Shown: piece after piece, positions 1 through 8,954 of the stretch
How the letters are laid out: every line of letters starts with the position of its first letter
How positions within the stretch are numbered: position 1 is the stretch's first letter
Origin: Chlamydiota bacterium
Lineage (GTDB): Bacteria > Chlamydiota > Chlamydiia > Chlamydiales > JAJFMA01
Length of the DNA stretch: 39,988 nt
Direction: 5' to 3'
NCBI GenBank assembly: GCA_021772415.1
Contig: JAJFMA010000294.1
Span: 1-39,988, forward strand
The notes under the pieces: model-generated
What the model was told of the DNA's origin: nothing
Databases searched by the model: none
The model's input: only the letters and a program-made list of their open reading frames with translations
Program-made: the position numbers and the translations under genes

Positions 1-195
1 GAGAAACCCTTGGAGGCCAGCAGCGACGCAAGGCTAAAGCCCCAGGTGCCGGCCCCTAAAACGCCTATTTTCATTGATTACTCCACATACAAAGCTGCAA
101 ATATACTGTGTGCCGAAGCATTTTTCAATGCCAAGGATTCCGAATCACCTATTACAATACTGATTATTAGCAATTTACCCCTTCACAAGCTCTGA
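1..195 (+). other. Open frame at left edge, possible 3' end of a gene
   Basis: The first forward frame is open from base 1 to a TGA ending at 195. Its translation contains TPIFIDYSTYKAANILC and ends NLPLHKL, which I do not recognise. It overlaps the 3' end of the convergent pyrophosphorylase gene by 29 bases. No start can be seen because the frame is already open at the edge (an internal ATG lies at 10). It may be the tail of a gene entering from the left or a chance frame. Nothing else is visible in the first 166 bases. Confidence 0.2.
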
Positions 196-1537
196 TGTAG
201 CCTTCACCCTTCACCGTCCCTTGTTGGCAATGATGGAGAAATTGCTGGGTTGGATAATAGAACTGTGGATCAAGCTCAAGAGGCTGACCTGCCAGAGGCT
301 CCACACCCGTGGTAGCAAAAAACTGCCGGCGATCCCGGGCAATAAGAGCCTCTTGAACTGTAGACAAGCTATCGGCGCCGGAGGCATTCTTTAGCGGAGC
401 GAAACACTCTTCTCGCGGATAAATTAAAACCTCTGGCTGCCGAGCATGTTGGAGAACGTCAAAAATAAAGCGCTCGAATTTCCACGCCATAATTTCTTTC
501 TGGATTGCGTTGTCATCGAGTAGCTGAGATTTCTTGTGCGCAATATGTAAGGGCATGTCCTCGGCTTCTGCCACGCGTTCGATGAAATCCATCGAAAAGC
601 AGAACATGCTCAGGTTGGCGCACGGGTGCTTTAATCGTCCGTGCGAGTCGGTAGCGTGCTGCTCTTGTTCGCTAAGTTCCGAGTACTCGATCACACGCAT
701 AGTGTTACCTTGCCGTGTGATGACGCCTACTTTTTCATTGGGGTCTTGCCTTAAACAAGCTTTCAAAGTTACATCTGCGCCGCTGCGGAAATGGTAGCCA
801 ACGAGCTCAGCATCAAAAGGATCTGCAAGCACATTATCAATTTGAATAAACACTACATGGCGAATACCCAACATGCGCCACTGTTCCCAGATTCCTTGGT
901 GATAGAACTCTGTTAGAGCAGGTCCATTGCCTTCGGGTCCAAAAGCAATTTCTCCGGGCGCTTTCAAAAACATGTTCCCATCGTCGTCAAGGAGTGGCAG
1001 CCCTTTCTGCGCAAAAAAATTGAGTCGTGACACTTCAATCCCAAAGCAGCGATTCCCAGCGAAGAAATTTCGCGTGTCATGATCGTTTTGCTGCGACGTC
1101 ATGATTGCCATGAAGAGGGGGGAATTCACCCAATGTGAAGCCGCAAGAGTCCGCTCTACCGTAAGTTGAAATAGACTTTTTTTCTCGACGGGGGTGACCG
1201 GGTATGTCCCTTTGGGCCCTTGATGCCCAAGTCGTGTGCCTTGACCTCCGGCAACAACGATACACCCAACCTTACCGTCGGCCATCAAACTACGACCGAG
1301 GCGGCGGTCGGCCTCATTACCCGAAGTTGCAAAATCTCCAAAAGGCTCAAGATTTTGCTTAATAGGATGTGAGCGAGAGCGCAGCATACTTTGTTGATTT
1401 TTCAGGGTCTTTGGGTCAAACCTCTTAAGTTGCTCTAAGACCTGAGCTTGCCCTCTTTTGTCTAAAGCATCCCATCCCTTGAGGAGATGATGCTGTCCCA
1501 CATCTTTAAGAATTTTAGTTGCCGCTTCCAGGTCCAT
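167..1537 (-). CDS. UDP-sugar pyrophosphorylase of the UDPGP family (UAP/USP type)
   Basis: A 456-residue uridylyltransferase that should join UTP to a sugar 1-phosphate (GlcNAc-1-P or Glc-1-P) to make the UDP-sugar. The signature VAGGQGTRLG lies at residues 95-104 with the lysine of GPKG at 109, the nucleotide-binding loop of this family. QIDNVL and a C-terminal extension also fit the eukaryote-like UDPGP fold rather than bacterial GalU or GlmU. Chlamydia trachomatis carries a similar protein (CT715), so the family is expected here. The ATG at 1537 is preceded by GGAG about 7 bases upstream. The exact sugar substrate cannot be read from the sequence. It faces a divergent glycosyltransferase gene across about 235 bases, which hints at sugar or envelope metabolism. 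Confidence 0.85.
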   Translation of the reverse strand: MDLEAATKILKDVGQHHLLKGWDALDKRGQAQVLEQLKRFDPKTLKNQQSMLRSRSHPIKQNLEPFGDFATSGNEADRRLGRSLMADGKVGCIVVAGGQGTRLGHQGPKGTYPVTPVEKKSLFQLTVERTLAASHWVNSPLFMAIMTSQQNDHDTRNFFAGNRCFGIEVSRLNFFAQKGLPLLDDDGNMFLKAPGEIAFGPEGNGPALTEFYHQGIWEQWRMLGIRHVVFIQIDNVLADPFDAELVGYHFRSGADVTLKACLRQDPNEKVGVITRQGNTMRVIEYSELSEQEQHATDSHGRLKHPCANLSMFCFSMDFIERVAEAEDMPLHIAHKKSQLLDDNAIQKEIMAWKFERFIFDVLQHARQPEVLIYPREECFAPLKNASGADSLSTVQEALIARDRRQFFATTGVEPLAGQPLELDPQFYYPTQQFLHHCQQGTVKGEGYIRACEGVNC

Positions 1538-1772
1538 GATCGTCTCCGCAAAGCATGTACGTCTATCTCTTCAATGTAACATAACACGCGGTTTGAAACG
1601 ACAGCCCTGTGACAGCCCCAAAATCCCCCGCAGTATCTAAGACATCTTTTATCTGTGTGATAGTATCTTTCCTCGTCATTGACAATCAGTGAAATATGAA
1701 AGAGTGCCCTGTAAAAATGCCGTAACCGTTATAATTTTTGCCCTAAGAGCAGATGGAGATGGGGACAAGGGA

Positions 1773-2828
1773 ATGTCGGGGGCTGAAATTACGACGTGGT
1801 GGGGTAGTGATCCTAATAACATCATTATAAGGATGCCTAACTGGTTGGGTGATCTTGTAATGGCTACGCCCGTGCTAGAGGACCTACGCCGACGTTTTCC
1901 TAACGCCAAAATCACGGCCATGTGTGTCGAGCACCTAGCAAATCTTTTAGAGCACAACCCACATATCGATAGAATTTTTAGTTTTTCTCGTCCTAGCGGC
2001 TGGTTGCACCACGCACATCACATACAAGTCATTGAACCTCTAAGATGTGAAAATTACGATCTCGGGATCTTGCTCACGAATAGCCTATCTTCAGCGTGGT
2101 GGTTTTGGCGAGGACACATCGAGCGTCGCCTTGGCTACGTGGGACATTGGCGACGCGGGCTGCTCACTAAGGCTCTGGCGTATCCGCAGAACATCGCCAC
2201 GCAACACCTGGTGATTACCTACAAGCAGCTACTAAAGCCTCTTGGAATGACAATTTCCGATACGATGCCTGCCCTCTATTTCTCCGACGAGGAGTCTTCG
2301 GAAGTAGAGACGCTACTACGCAATCACGGTGTGGGCGAGGGCGACACAATCATCGGCATCAATCCTGGGGCGGCCTTTGGATCTGCAAAATGTTGGCTTC
2401 CGGACCGTTTCAAGGATTTAACTCAGCGACTAGCTCTTGATTCTACGCAGAAAATCGTCTACTTCGGCGACCACGCGGGGACGGAACTTGTGAATGACAT
2501 CTGTCACAACATGCCTGACAACGTCATCAACCTGGCGGGTAAAACAAGCATCCGTGAACTATGCGCCTTAATACGGCGCTGTAACATTTTGATTACAAAC
2601 GACAGCGGCCCTATGCACGTCGCTGCCGCGGTGGGAACTGCTCCACTTGCGTTGTTTGGGTCCACTAGTGACGTCAAAACGGGGCCCTATAAACTCGGAC
2701 GTGTCATCCACAAGCGAGTCGAGTGTTCTCCATGTTATAAACGCGTCTGCCCCATTGACTTCCGTTGCATGAAGCGTATTGAAGTTGATGAAGTCTACGA
2801 GACCACGATGGAAATGCTTGGTAAGTGA
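1773..2828 (+). CDS. Glycosyltransferase family 9, ADP-heptose:LPS heptosyltransferase-like
   Basis: A 351-residue protein resembling WaaF/RfaF, cytoplasmic enzymes that transfer heptose from ADP-heptose to the LPS inner core. The N-terminal strand-loop IIIRMPNWLGDLVMATP is typical of the family. So are the C-terminal INPGAAFGSAKCWLPDRF, the TNDSGPMHVAAA donor-binding segment, and GSTSDVKTGPY. A cysteine-containing tail (ECSPCYKRVCP) follows, as in WaaF proteins. I chose the ATG at 1773, 20 codons before IIIRMP, because purine-rich GGAG and GGGGACAAGG lie just upstream. The ATG at 1689 has no visible ribosome site and would add an odd 28-residue leader. Which sugar is transferred is inferred from the family only. 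Confidence 0.8.
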   Translation: MSGAEITTWWGSDPNNIIIRMPNWLGDLVMATPVLEDLRRRFPNAKITAMCVEHLANLLEHNPHIDRIFSFSRPSGWLHHAHHIQVIEPLRCENYDLGILLTNSLSSAWWFWRGHIERRLGYVGHWRRGLLTKALAYPQNIATQHLVITYKQLLKPLGMTISDTMPALYFSDEESSEVETLLRNHGVGEGDTIIGINPGAAFGSAKCWLPDRFKDLTQRLALDSTQKIVYFGDHAGTELVNDICHNMPDNVINLAGKTSIRELCALIRRCNILITNDSGPMHVAAAVGTAPLALFGSTSDVKTGPYKLGRVIHKRVECSPCYKRVCPIDFRCMKRIEVDEVYETTMEMLGK

Positions 2829-2948
2829 GGAAAGACGCTTTTGCGTTGATCTTCTGGTAGCGACGTCGTATCGTTTTACACAGGCCTTAAGACATTGTGG
2901 CCGTAGCCAATTGTAAGCGAAGATATTTGGCACCAAAGAGGTAGTGCT

Positions 2949-4502
2949 GTGGACAAAGAAGATACTCTTTCAGGCGATTTGGAGCTGCTAGATTTCTTCA
3001 ACGAAAATGTTGACGAGCAAGAGTTAGAATCGGAAGAGCAAGCTCTCACCACACAAGTGGAGCAGCTGAAGAAGCTCCTAGCCGAAGCGCGTCACGGTGG
3101 CAGCGAAGGGCCTCATGCTGGAGAGCGGCAGCGTTATAATGCCCTACAGAGCGCCCTCAACGATAAAGACCGGCAGATTTGCCAGCTCGAAGAATTCCGT
3201 TACCTGTATCACCGCGCCCAAAAGAAACTTACGCAATTAGAAGAGAGCCAAAAAGAACAGGTAAGCGAGTCTGAGGCGCTGCTTGATCAACATGACGCCC
3301 TCAGAAATATTATTGCTGACAACAAGGCAAGTATCAGTGCATTGCACCGTGAAATCGAAGAGCTCAAAGCCCTTGAGCCGCAACTTTCATCGGCGCGTCA
3401 AAATGAGACACAAGCTCTTAAGGCAGTTCAAGATCTAAACGCTGAACTTGTCAACGCCAATGCCCGGCAAGGGGAGCTGCACGACACAATTTCTTCGCTG
3501 CGCCGCGACCGAGAGGATCTTCGCAGACGTGGCGACCTTCTCGACACTGAATTGCAGAAAATCAAGGCGCAGCAAGCCGATCATGAGAAACGCCACCAGT
3601 CCAGTCTCGAAGCTAAGCAGCGCGACACCGATGCTCTTAAACAAAGCATCGAGCAACTTGAAGATCAGGTGCGCGACAAAGAGGAATTGCAGAAAGGCCT
3701 CGAGTCACGTGACAAGGAAATCACCCAACTGGGTGAGAATATTAATGCGCTAGAGTGTGCAGAGGAGTCCGCTAAGCAGCGAGAGCAGGCCCTCACCGGA
3801 GAAATAGCTGCCGTTGAATCACGATCGGAAGATCTAGAGCGGTCGCTCGTTCAAGCTCGGGCGCAGCTCGAAGAATTTGCTGAGGACTTGGAAGCTGCCA
3901 AACAAATTATTAGCGAACGTGACACTGAGCTACGTACCGCACAGCATCATCTAGCGAAAAAAGTCAAAGAAGCCACCCAACTTTCAGAAGCGTTGGAAGA
4001 GCGCGATGAACGCATCCAGGGGCTTGAGCAGCTGTCTGCAGACCTACAAAAGCGCGAACAAGAGCTGAGTGACAAACTGGACGTACAACTTAGAACGCAG
4101 CGCCAACGCGAAGAAACTCTTGAAGCGGAGGTCTCGCAGTTAAGAACCGCAGCAGACGATTGGCAAGAGAAGGTCGACCAGCTCACTAGAGACCTCGAGG
4201 CAATGAAAGAGCGCTGTGAACGTGTAGACGAGCTAGAAGCGAAGCAATCACAAATCAACACCTTGCTGGCAAACCTCGGCAATGTCGTTGAAGTGGCTGA
4301 ATCCAAAACACCACCCATCATCGAAACTGCTGAACCCACCCCGCCAGTGTCGCCGATTCAAGCTCCGGCAGCCCTTCCCAACCCAACACTGTCCCAAGGT
4401 ACTCCAGAGCCCATCCAAATTGAAACTACAGAGTCCGAAGATCTTTTCTCCATGAATGCCCCCACGACCCCACGCATGCGTCAGGGTCTGTTTGACGAAT
4501 AG
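2949..4502 (+). CDS. Long coiled-coil protein upstream of ruvC
   Basis: A 517-residue, highly charged protein made almost entirely of heptad-like Glu/Gln/Leu/Lys/Arg sequence from about residue 20 to 420. This is a long predicted coiled coil with no membrane segment or signal peptide. A Pro/Thr-rich linker (about 435-490) and a short tail ending RQGLFDE follow. It starts with GTG at 2949, with AGAGGT about 7 bases upstream, and ends 8 bases before ruvC, so the three genes probably form one transcript. A hypothetical gene sits at the same place beside ruvC in Chlamydia (CT503), and this is likely its counterpart by position. A structural or scaffolding role is only an inference from the coiled coil. 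Confidence 0.8.
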   Translation: MDKEDTLSGDLELLDFFNENVDEQELESEEQALTTQVEQLKKLLAEARHGGSEGPHAGERQRYNALQSALNDKDRQICQLEEFRYLYHRAQKKLTQLEESQKEQVSESEALLDQHDALRNIIADNKASISALHREIEELKALEPQLSSARQNETQALKAVQDLNAELVNANARQGELHDTISSLRRDREDLRRRGDLLDTELQKIKAQQADHEKRHQSSLEAKQRDTDALKQSIEQLEDQVRDKEELQKGLESRDKEITQLGENINALECAEESAKQREQALTGEIAAVESRSEDLERSLVQARAQLEEFAEDLEAAKQIISERDTELRTAQHHLAKKVKEATQLSEALEERDERIQGLEQLSADLQKREQELSDKLDVQLRTQRQREETLEAEVSQLRTAADDWQEKVDQLTRDLEAMKERCERVDELEAKQSQINTLLANLGNVVEVAESKTPPIIETAEPTPPVSPIQAPAALPNPTLSQGTPEPIQIETTESEDLFSMNAPTTPRMRQGLFDE

Positions 4503-4510
4503 GGGACGCC

Positions 4511-5008
4511 ATGCGCATTATTGGCATCGACCCCGGCACACGGATTACAGGATATGGACTCATTGATTTCATTAGCGGATCCTATACTATCTTGGACTAT
4601 GGATGTATTCGTCCTCCTCCAAAAGACGCTCTCGCAGACCGTTATAGAGCCATCTATGAGGGGCTATGTGAACTCATGGACCGCTATCAGCCTGATGCTG
4701 TCGCAGTCGAAACGCAGTTTATGCAAAAGAACTTTCAAAGCGCTATGAAGCTCGGAATGGCTCGTGGCATGGTACTTCTGGCCGCTAGCCAAAGAGGTAT
4801 CACGATTTTTGAATACCCTCCTTCTAAGGCCAAACTCGCTGTTGTGGGACACGGAGGTGCCAGCAAAGAGCAGGTCGCTGCTATGGTACAAAAGCTACTG
4901 TTACTGAGTAAAATTCCTACTCCGGAAGACGCCGCAGACGCACTTGCTTTGGCCATCTGTCACGCACAAAATAGCTTAAGACAAAAACTCACCGAAAAAA
5001 TGGTATAG
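4511..5008 (+). CDS. ruvC: Holliday junction endonuclease RuvC
   Basis: A 165-residue crossover junction endodeoxyribonuclease. A dimer of it cuts four-way DNA junctions during recombinational repair, guided by RuvAB. The acidic metal-binding residues are all visible: D7 in GIDPGTRITGYG, E67 in AVETQF, and D140 and D143 in TPEDAADALALA. The basic loop HGGASKEQV is also present. Length matches the family. The ATG at 4511 follows GGGGAC by 3 bases and lies 8 bases after the coiled-coil gene. ruvA begins 2 bases after its stop, so translation is probably coupled. Confidence 0.95.
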   Translation: MRIIGIDPGTRITGYGLIDFISGSYTILDYGCIRPPPKDALADRYRAIYEGLCELMDRYQPDAVAVETQFMQKNFQSAMKLGMARGMVLLAASQRGITIFEYPPSKAKLAVVGHGGASKEQVAAMVQKLLLLSKIPTPEDAADALALAICHAQNSLRQKLTEKMV

Positions 5009-5010
5009 TC

Positions 5011-5619
5011 ATGTTCGCTTTCATTCGCGGGAAACTCCACAGTGCAACGCCTTCACATGTAGTTTTGGAGACTGGAGGAGTGGGCTACCTTATTCTAATT
5101 CCCGCAAGTTTATACCCGGAGCTTCCGCCACAAGGTAGCGAACTATTACTCTATACAGTGCACGTCGTCCGTGAGATTTCTCAAACACTGTATGGTTTCA
5201 CACATAAAGATGAATGCGATCTGTTCGAAGTACTGACAGGAGTCTCTGGTATCGGCCCCAAAACAGCCCTAGCAGTGATTGGACACCTTAATGCCCGCGA
5301 CCTTGGTCAGGCCATTGCAAACGCCAACATCGCCGCCATCTGCAAAGTCCCTGGTATTGGACGTAAGACCGCCGAACGACTTGTGCTGGAAGTGCGCGAC
5401 AAACTACCAGGCCTGTCTTCGATGCCTAGAACAACGCAGGGCGGCGGTATTCAAGTCCATGCCGTCAATAGCAAAATCGGCGATGCCATGAGTGCACTCA
5501 TCAACCTGGGTTATAGCCAAGCGATCGCCGAAAAAGCCCTTAAGAAGACATTGGAAGGTGCTAGTGAGGATGAGACACCATTGGCTGAGCTGATTACTAC
5601 GGCTCTACAACATGTTTAG
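5011..5619 (+). CDS. ruvA: Holliday junction branch migration protein RuvA
   Basis: A 202-residue junction-binding subunit that loads the RuvB motor on Holliday junctions. The N-terminal OB-fold domain begins MFAFIRGKL. It is followed by two helix-hairpin-helix motifs, VSGIGPKTALAVIG and VPGIGRKTAERLVLE, and a C-terminal RuvB-binding domain with INLGYSQAIAEKAL. Length is normal. The gene begins 2 bases after the ruvC stop with no clear ribosome site of its own, consistent with coupling to ruvC. ruvB is not in the window. The gene ends just before a large inverted repeat. Confidence 0.95.
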   Translation: MFAFIRGKLHSATPSHVVLETGGVGYLILIPASLYPELPPQGSELLLYTVHVVREISQTLYGFTHKDECDLFEVLTGVSGIGPKTALAVIGHLNARDLGQAIANANIAAICKVPGIGRKTAERLVLEVRDKLPGLSSMPRTTQGGGIQVHAVNSKIGDAMSALINLGYSQAIAEKALKKTLEGASEDETPLAELITTALQHV

Positions 5620-5667
5620 CGTAACCCCGGTTGCACAAACGCTGGGTTCTCTTAAGGTCCGGAGGAT

Positions 5668-5849
5668 CGACTCATTGTAGCCCCACCCGGGAGGGTGGGG
5701 TAAGATTCAAAAGAAATCTGAGGCCTGTAAGGCCGACTCGTGGCTCCATAAGCGGTTCATGAGTATCTGTGAGGCATAATTCGGCCTTACAGGCCTCCGG
5801 AATTTTCTATGCTTCACCCCACCCTCGCGGGTGGGGCTACAATGAGTCG
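5668..5849. repeat. Composite inverted repeat with nested arms
   Basis: This element lies in the 503-base gap between ruvA and nth (5620-6122), where I see no gene. Outer arms 5668-5701 and 5816-5849 pair with one mismatch in 34 positions. Each arm is itself a hairpin (CCCCACCC...GGGTGGGG). Inner arms 5720-5736 and 5781-5797 pair perfectly over 17 bases (GAGGCCTGTAAGGCCGA and its complement). The whole could fold as one long stem. A half copy lies at 39116-39184, and the CCCCACCC hairpin recurs in the 31.7-32.0 kb element, so it belongs to a dispersed family. It may also end ruvA transcription. Confidence 0.85.
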
Positions 5850-5942
5850 CCCCTTCGGGTCTCATGAAGAGTCAACGATTTCTCAATCGATCTCGGGATT
5901 TCTTTACACTCTCTTCAGAGCTAAATAATCACTACACATTAC

Positions 5943-5987
5943 CTAGCCCTCACGGGCTAGGCTATAGAGCTGTCGGGGCTTCGCCCC
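5943..5987. repeat. Pair of short GC-rich hairpins
   Basis: CTAGCCCTCACGGGCTAG (5943-5960) and GGGGCTTCGCCCC (5975-5987) are adjacent small palindromes. The first is repeated with one change at 29164-29181. The flanking text CTCTTCAGAGCTAAAT...CACTACA...ATTACC is also shared between the two places, so this is a second repeat unit appended to the element at 5668-5849. The rest of the gap, to 6122, shows nothing I can name. Confidence 0.65.
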
Positions 5988-6122
5988 TAAAAAGGGTGCT
6001 GTTGGAGTTCACGCTATCGTTTCTAAGCTCGTTCTTATCAAGGTAGCCCACCGAGCACAAACGGGCTAAACGAAGTCACGCGAAACAGTGGAGCGTAGCG
6101 ACTGGATTAAAGAAATTCACAG

Positions 6123-6746
6123 TTATAATCCTTGTAGTTGCGAGCAAATGGGGCACGCATCTGGGTCGTGCTGGCGTGCAGGACAATACTTCCTTGCGAA
6201 GTGGATGATCTGCAGGTGCAGCTTGCTCCATGTCTTTTTTGGAAAGAGGCGTTTTAAGTCTGCTTCAGTACGCTCAACAGTCGAGCCGTTGCTAAGTCCC
6301 CATCGTTTTGCACATCGGTGAATATGCGTATCGACCGCTAGTGCAGGCAGCCCAAAGGCTTGGGACATCACCACCGACGCTGTCTTGTGACCCACTCCTG
6401 GCAGGGCTTCAAGCTCATCAAAGGTGTTGGGAACCTCGCAATTGTGCTGCTCGACCAAGATTCTCGAAAGGTTCCAGATGTTTTTGGCTTTAGTCGGAGA
6501 CAAGCCGCAAGTACGTATCACTTGCTGAATTTCATCGATCGACACCTTAAGCATATCTTGGGGGTTGTCTGCCAGGGCGAAGAGCTCTGGAGTCACACTA
6601 TTAACCCTGGCATCCGTGCATTGAGCAGACAATAATACCGCAATAAGCAGTGTGTAGGCGTCGCTGTGCGCCAGAGGAATGGGCGGCTGAGGGTACAATC
6701 TCTCGAGGGCCTCTAAGACGAGCTTCGCGCGTTCTTTCTTCGTCAC
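6123..6746 (-). CDS. nth: Endonuclease III (base-excision DNA glycosylase/AP lyase)
   Basis: A 207-residue Nth protein that removes oxidised pyrimidines and nicks the DNA. The helix-hairpin-helix LPGVGHKTA (115-123) carries the catalytic lysine K121, and VDTHIHR carries the catalytic aspartate D139. The family usually has a C-terminal iron-sulfur cluster with spacing C-x6-C-x2-C-x5-C. Here the tail has only C188, C198 and C201 and ends six residues later, so the cluster looks incomplete. The start is GTG at 6746, 5 bases after the mnmE stop, so nth is the second gene of an mnmE-nth operon. The same pair of neighbours is found in Chlamydia (CT697-CT698). Confidence 0.93.
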   Translation of the reverse strand: MTKKERAKLVLEALERLYPQPPIPLAHSDAYTLLIAVLLSAQCTDARVNSVTPELFALADNPQDMLKVSIDEIQQVIRTCGLSPTKAKNIWNLSRILVEQHNCEVPNTFDELEALPGVGHKTASVVMSQAFGLPALAVDTHIHRCAKRWGLSNGSTVERTEADLKRLFPKKTWSKLHLQIIHFARKYCPARQHDPDACPICSQLQGL

Positions 6747-6751
6747 AGCCC

Positions 6752-8128
6752 CTACTTACCCACACAGAATTTGGAGAACACCGCCGACAAAATATCTTCC
6801 GTAACGTTTGTGCCAATGACACGCCCGAGTTCATTGAGGCAATGCCGCATATCTGCTGAAACAAATTCCGCTGAAGTGCCGTCTGTAAGCCCTTCTGACA
6901 CGCGCCTGCAGGCACTATAAGCCTCAGACAAGGCCTCATTGTGTCGCACGTTTGTTACGAGCACCTCTTCACGGGAGGGAGGCCCATGCTCCCATACGAC
7001 CGCATCGACGTGATTACGGAGGGTATCAAGTCCCGTACGTTCCGTTGCGGAGACTTCGGCGATATGCGCAAACGGTAGATCAGGTGGGTCTTCATGTTTG
7101 AGGTCGCACTTATTCCAAACAACGATGACCTTATCGTGGGGCATAAGCCCAATGAGTTCCCTCTGATCAGCACCTAGGGGCTGCGTCACATCGAGCACTA
7201 AAAGCACAAGGTCAGCTTCTAGAAGAGCCTTTTTTGAACGCCTTATCCCTTCCTGCTCGATAATTTCACTAGATTCACGAATGCCGGCCGTGTCGGTGAT
7301 TTTTACATTCAGTCCATTGAGGCGCAGATGATCCTCAACAATATCACGTGTCGTTCCAGCAATATGCGATACGATGGCGCGATCTTTATCTAACAGCGCA
7401 TTCATAAGAGAAGATTTTCCCACATTGGGACTGCCCACTAGGCAAAGCGATAGGCCATCATGAACGATACGCCCATCGTGATAGGTGTCTAGAAGAGCCC
7501 TCATCTGCGCGGCACTGTCATTAAGTTGAGCGCAGACGTCTTCAATGCTTGCAAACTCCAGGCCTTCCTCGGGAAAATCCACCCATGCCTCAAGAATGGC
7601 AGCAATGTCCGTTAGCCCTCGCTGAAAACCGCGCACCCTACGCGATAGTTCCCCTTGAAGCTGCTTGTCAGCGGCATCTAGGGCGCGTTCGTTCTTGGCG
7701 GCAATAAGCTCCTGCACAGCTTCGGCCTGTGCCAAATCAAGCTTGCCATTGATAAAGGCCTTGAAGGTAAATTCTCCCGCAAAAGCAGCGCGTGCTCCCG
7801 CACTCAGAAGGGTGTCTAAGACACGACGCGTCACCAGACTTCCACCGTGGCACTGAATTTCAACAGTGTCCTCACCGGTGTACGAGCGCTCACCAAGCAT
7901 CACCAGTGCCAAAGCGTCGTCAACATGACGCCCATCCAAATCAATGACATGCCCAAAATGCGCCGTATGTGTGGCATAACTTAATATGTCCCCAGACCAC
8001 ACCTTGTTGGCAACGCCCAGAGCCTCATCACCCGAAACACGGACTATAGCGACACCGCCCTCTCCAGGAGGCGTTGCCACCGCAACGACGGTGTCACCGG
8101 CTTGGTAATGCTGTGATACGAATTCCAT
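6752..8128 (-). CDS. mnmE: tRNA modification GTPase MnmE (TrmE)
   Basis: A 458-residue GTPase that, with MnmG, modifies the wobble uridine of certain tRNAs. The N-terminal folate-binding domain starts with TVVAVATPPGEGGVAIVRVS. A Ras-like G domain follows, with GSPNVGKSS (P-loop), DTAGIRES and NKCD. The protein ends FCVGK, a variant of the usual C(I/L)GK with the catalytic cysteine kept. I chose the ATG at 8128 because it starts about 16 residues before the conserved TVVAVATPPG, as in relatives. A GTG at 8203 would add 25 hydrophobic residues without family support. nth follows after 5 bases. Confidence 0.95.
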   Translation of the reverse strand: MEFVSQHYQAGDTVVAVATPPGEGGVAIVRVSGDEALGVANKVWSGDILSYATHTAHFGHVIDLDGRHVDDALALVMLGERSYTGEDTVEIQCHGGSLVTRRVLDTLLSAGARAAFAGEFTFKAFINGKLDLAQAEAVQELIAAKNERALDAADKQLQGELSRRVRGFQRGLTDIAAILEAWVDFPEEGLEFASIEDVCAQLNDSAAQMRALLDTYHDGRIVHDGLSLCLVGSPNVGKSSLMNALLDKDRAIVSHIAGTTRDIVEDHLRLNGLNVKITDTAGIRESSEIIEQEGIRRSKKALLEADLVLLVLDVTQPLGADQRELIGLMPHDKVIVVWNKCDLKHEDPPDLPFAHIAEVSATERTGLDTLRNHVDAVVWEHGPPSREEVLVTNVRHNEALSEAYSACRRVSEGLTDGTSAEFVSADMRHCLNELGRVIGTNVTEDILSAVFSKFCVGK

Positions 8129-8389
8129 ATTTTGCGCTAATCCTAAGAGACTTAGAGTCATAAGAATAGGTATTCCCCGACTTAAGATCAATAGAAGGAT
8201 CACCAGTCGATGAAGGTATATTCAAATACTTCATACTCAACCCCTTGCGAGATCTTCCCCTATCCTTAACTATTTCTTAATATGGCAGTGTTAGAGTAAT
8301 GGGGTCAGGCGTCGCCGGGGGAGGGCGTATGCCTCACAACACTTAGCTTAAGACGCGTAACATACATTTTGTGGGGAGGAAACACACTT

Positions 8390-8815
8390 ATGGGCATTGA
8401 ATTTAGAGAGAGACCCATGTCTAAAGCTGGTGGTGGGATGGATCCCATTCGCATTCATCACAATGCGGATGAGAATCATCTCACCATCACTGTTCATCCG
8501 AAAGTCGTCAGCATGGCAAAGCAAACTATTCTGGCTATAGCGGCTTTGGCAGTATTCGCTGCTGCGCCAATGACCTTTCTTGTAGCCGGTGTGGCAGGGA
8601 TAGCACTACGTGAGCAGCTGCTCCCAGTCAATGATGCCATAGCTGACTTTTGGAACGATTTGGAGCTGCCCGGCAAGGGGCTATCCGTTGGCGCTGCATA
8701 CATCGCAAAACTACTCATGCCAGGGCTCACCGCTCTATGCGTCGGTCAGCACGTTGGGTCTGCTTTCGGTCACTGGCTCGCACCTCGGCCGGTACACTCG
8801 GAAATTCACGTTTAG
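8390..8815 (+). CDS. Small membrane protein, function unknown
   Basis: A 141-residue protein not recognised from any family. The start is decided by a strong ribosome site GGGGAGGA (8373-8380), 9 bases before the ATG at 8390. The first ~40 residues are polar and His-rich (RIHHNADENHLTITVHPK). A long hydrophobic stretch (about 43-73), a short acidic loop (NDAIADFWNDLELP) and a second hydrophobic helix (about 98-118) follow. The paired hydrophobic blocks recall inclusion-membrane proteins of chlamydiae, but two helices are too common for this to be more than a guess. It is divergent from mnmE and convergent with the next gene. Confidence 0.7.
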   Translation: MGIEFRERPMSKAGGGMDPIRIHHNADENHLTITVHPKVVSMAKQTILAIAALAVFAAAPMTFLVAGVAGIALREQLLPVNDAIADFWNDLELPGKGLSVGAAYIAKLLMPGLTALCVGQHVGSAFGHWLAPRPVHSEIHV

Positions 8816-8833
8816 TCACCTTGTCAGGGTGTC

Positions 8834-8858
8834 GTGGAGGAGAATCTTGCTCCTCCAC
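8834..8858 (+). terminator. Stem-loop after the small membrane protein gene
   Basis: Perfect 9-base stem GTGGAGGAG / CTCCTCCAC with a 7-base loop, 18 bases after the stop at 8815. The bases after it (ATTCTATTG) are only moderately T-rich, so it may terminate weakly or protect the RNA end. A second, shorter GCCC-TTC-GGGC stem follows near 8910. Confidence 0.5.
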
Positions 8859-8954
8859 ATTCTATTGAATAGCTTGCCAGGCTTCCGTCTTCAACATTTT
8901 CATCACGCCCTTCGGGCCTTGGAACAGATTTTTTGGACGACCTATCACTCCGCT

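Noticed and set aside
5620-6122. Possible tRNA or structured RNA gene in the hairpin-rich gap
   Set aside because: No cloverleaf, T-loop (GGTTCRA) or CCA-type end could be found; the hairpins are explained by the repeat family.
5864-6321. Two short forward frames before and over nth
   Set aside because: One crosses repeat hairpins and the other is antisense to nth; neither has a ribosome site or recognisable product.
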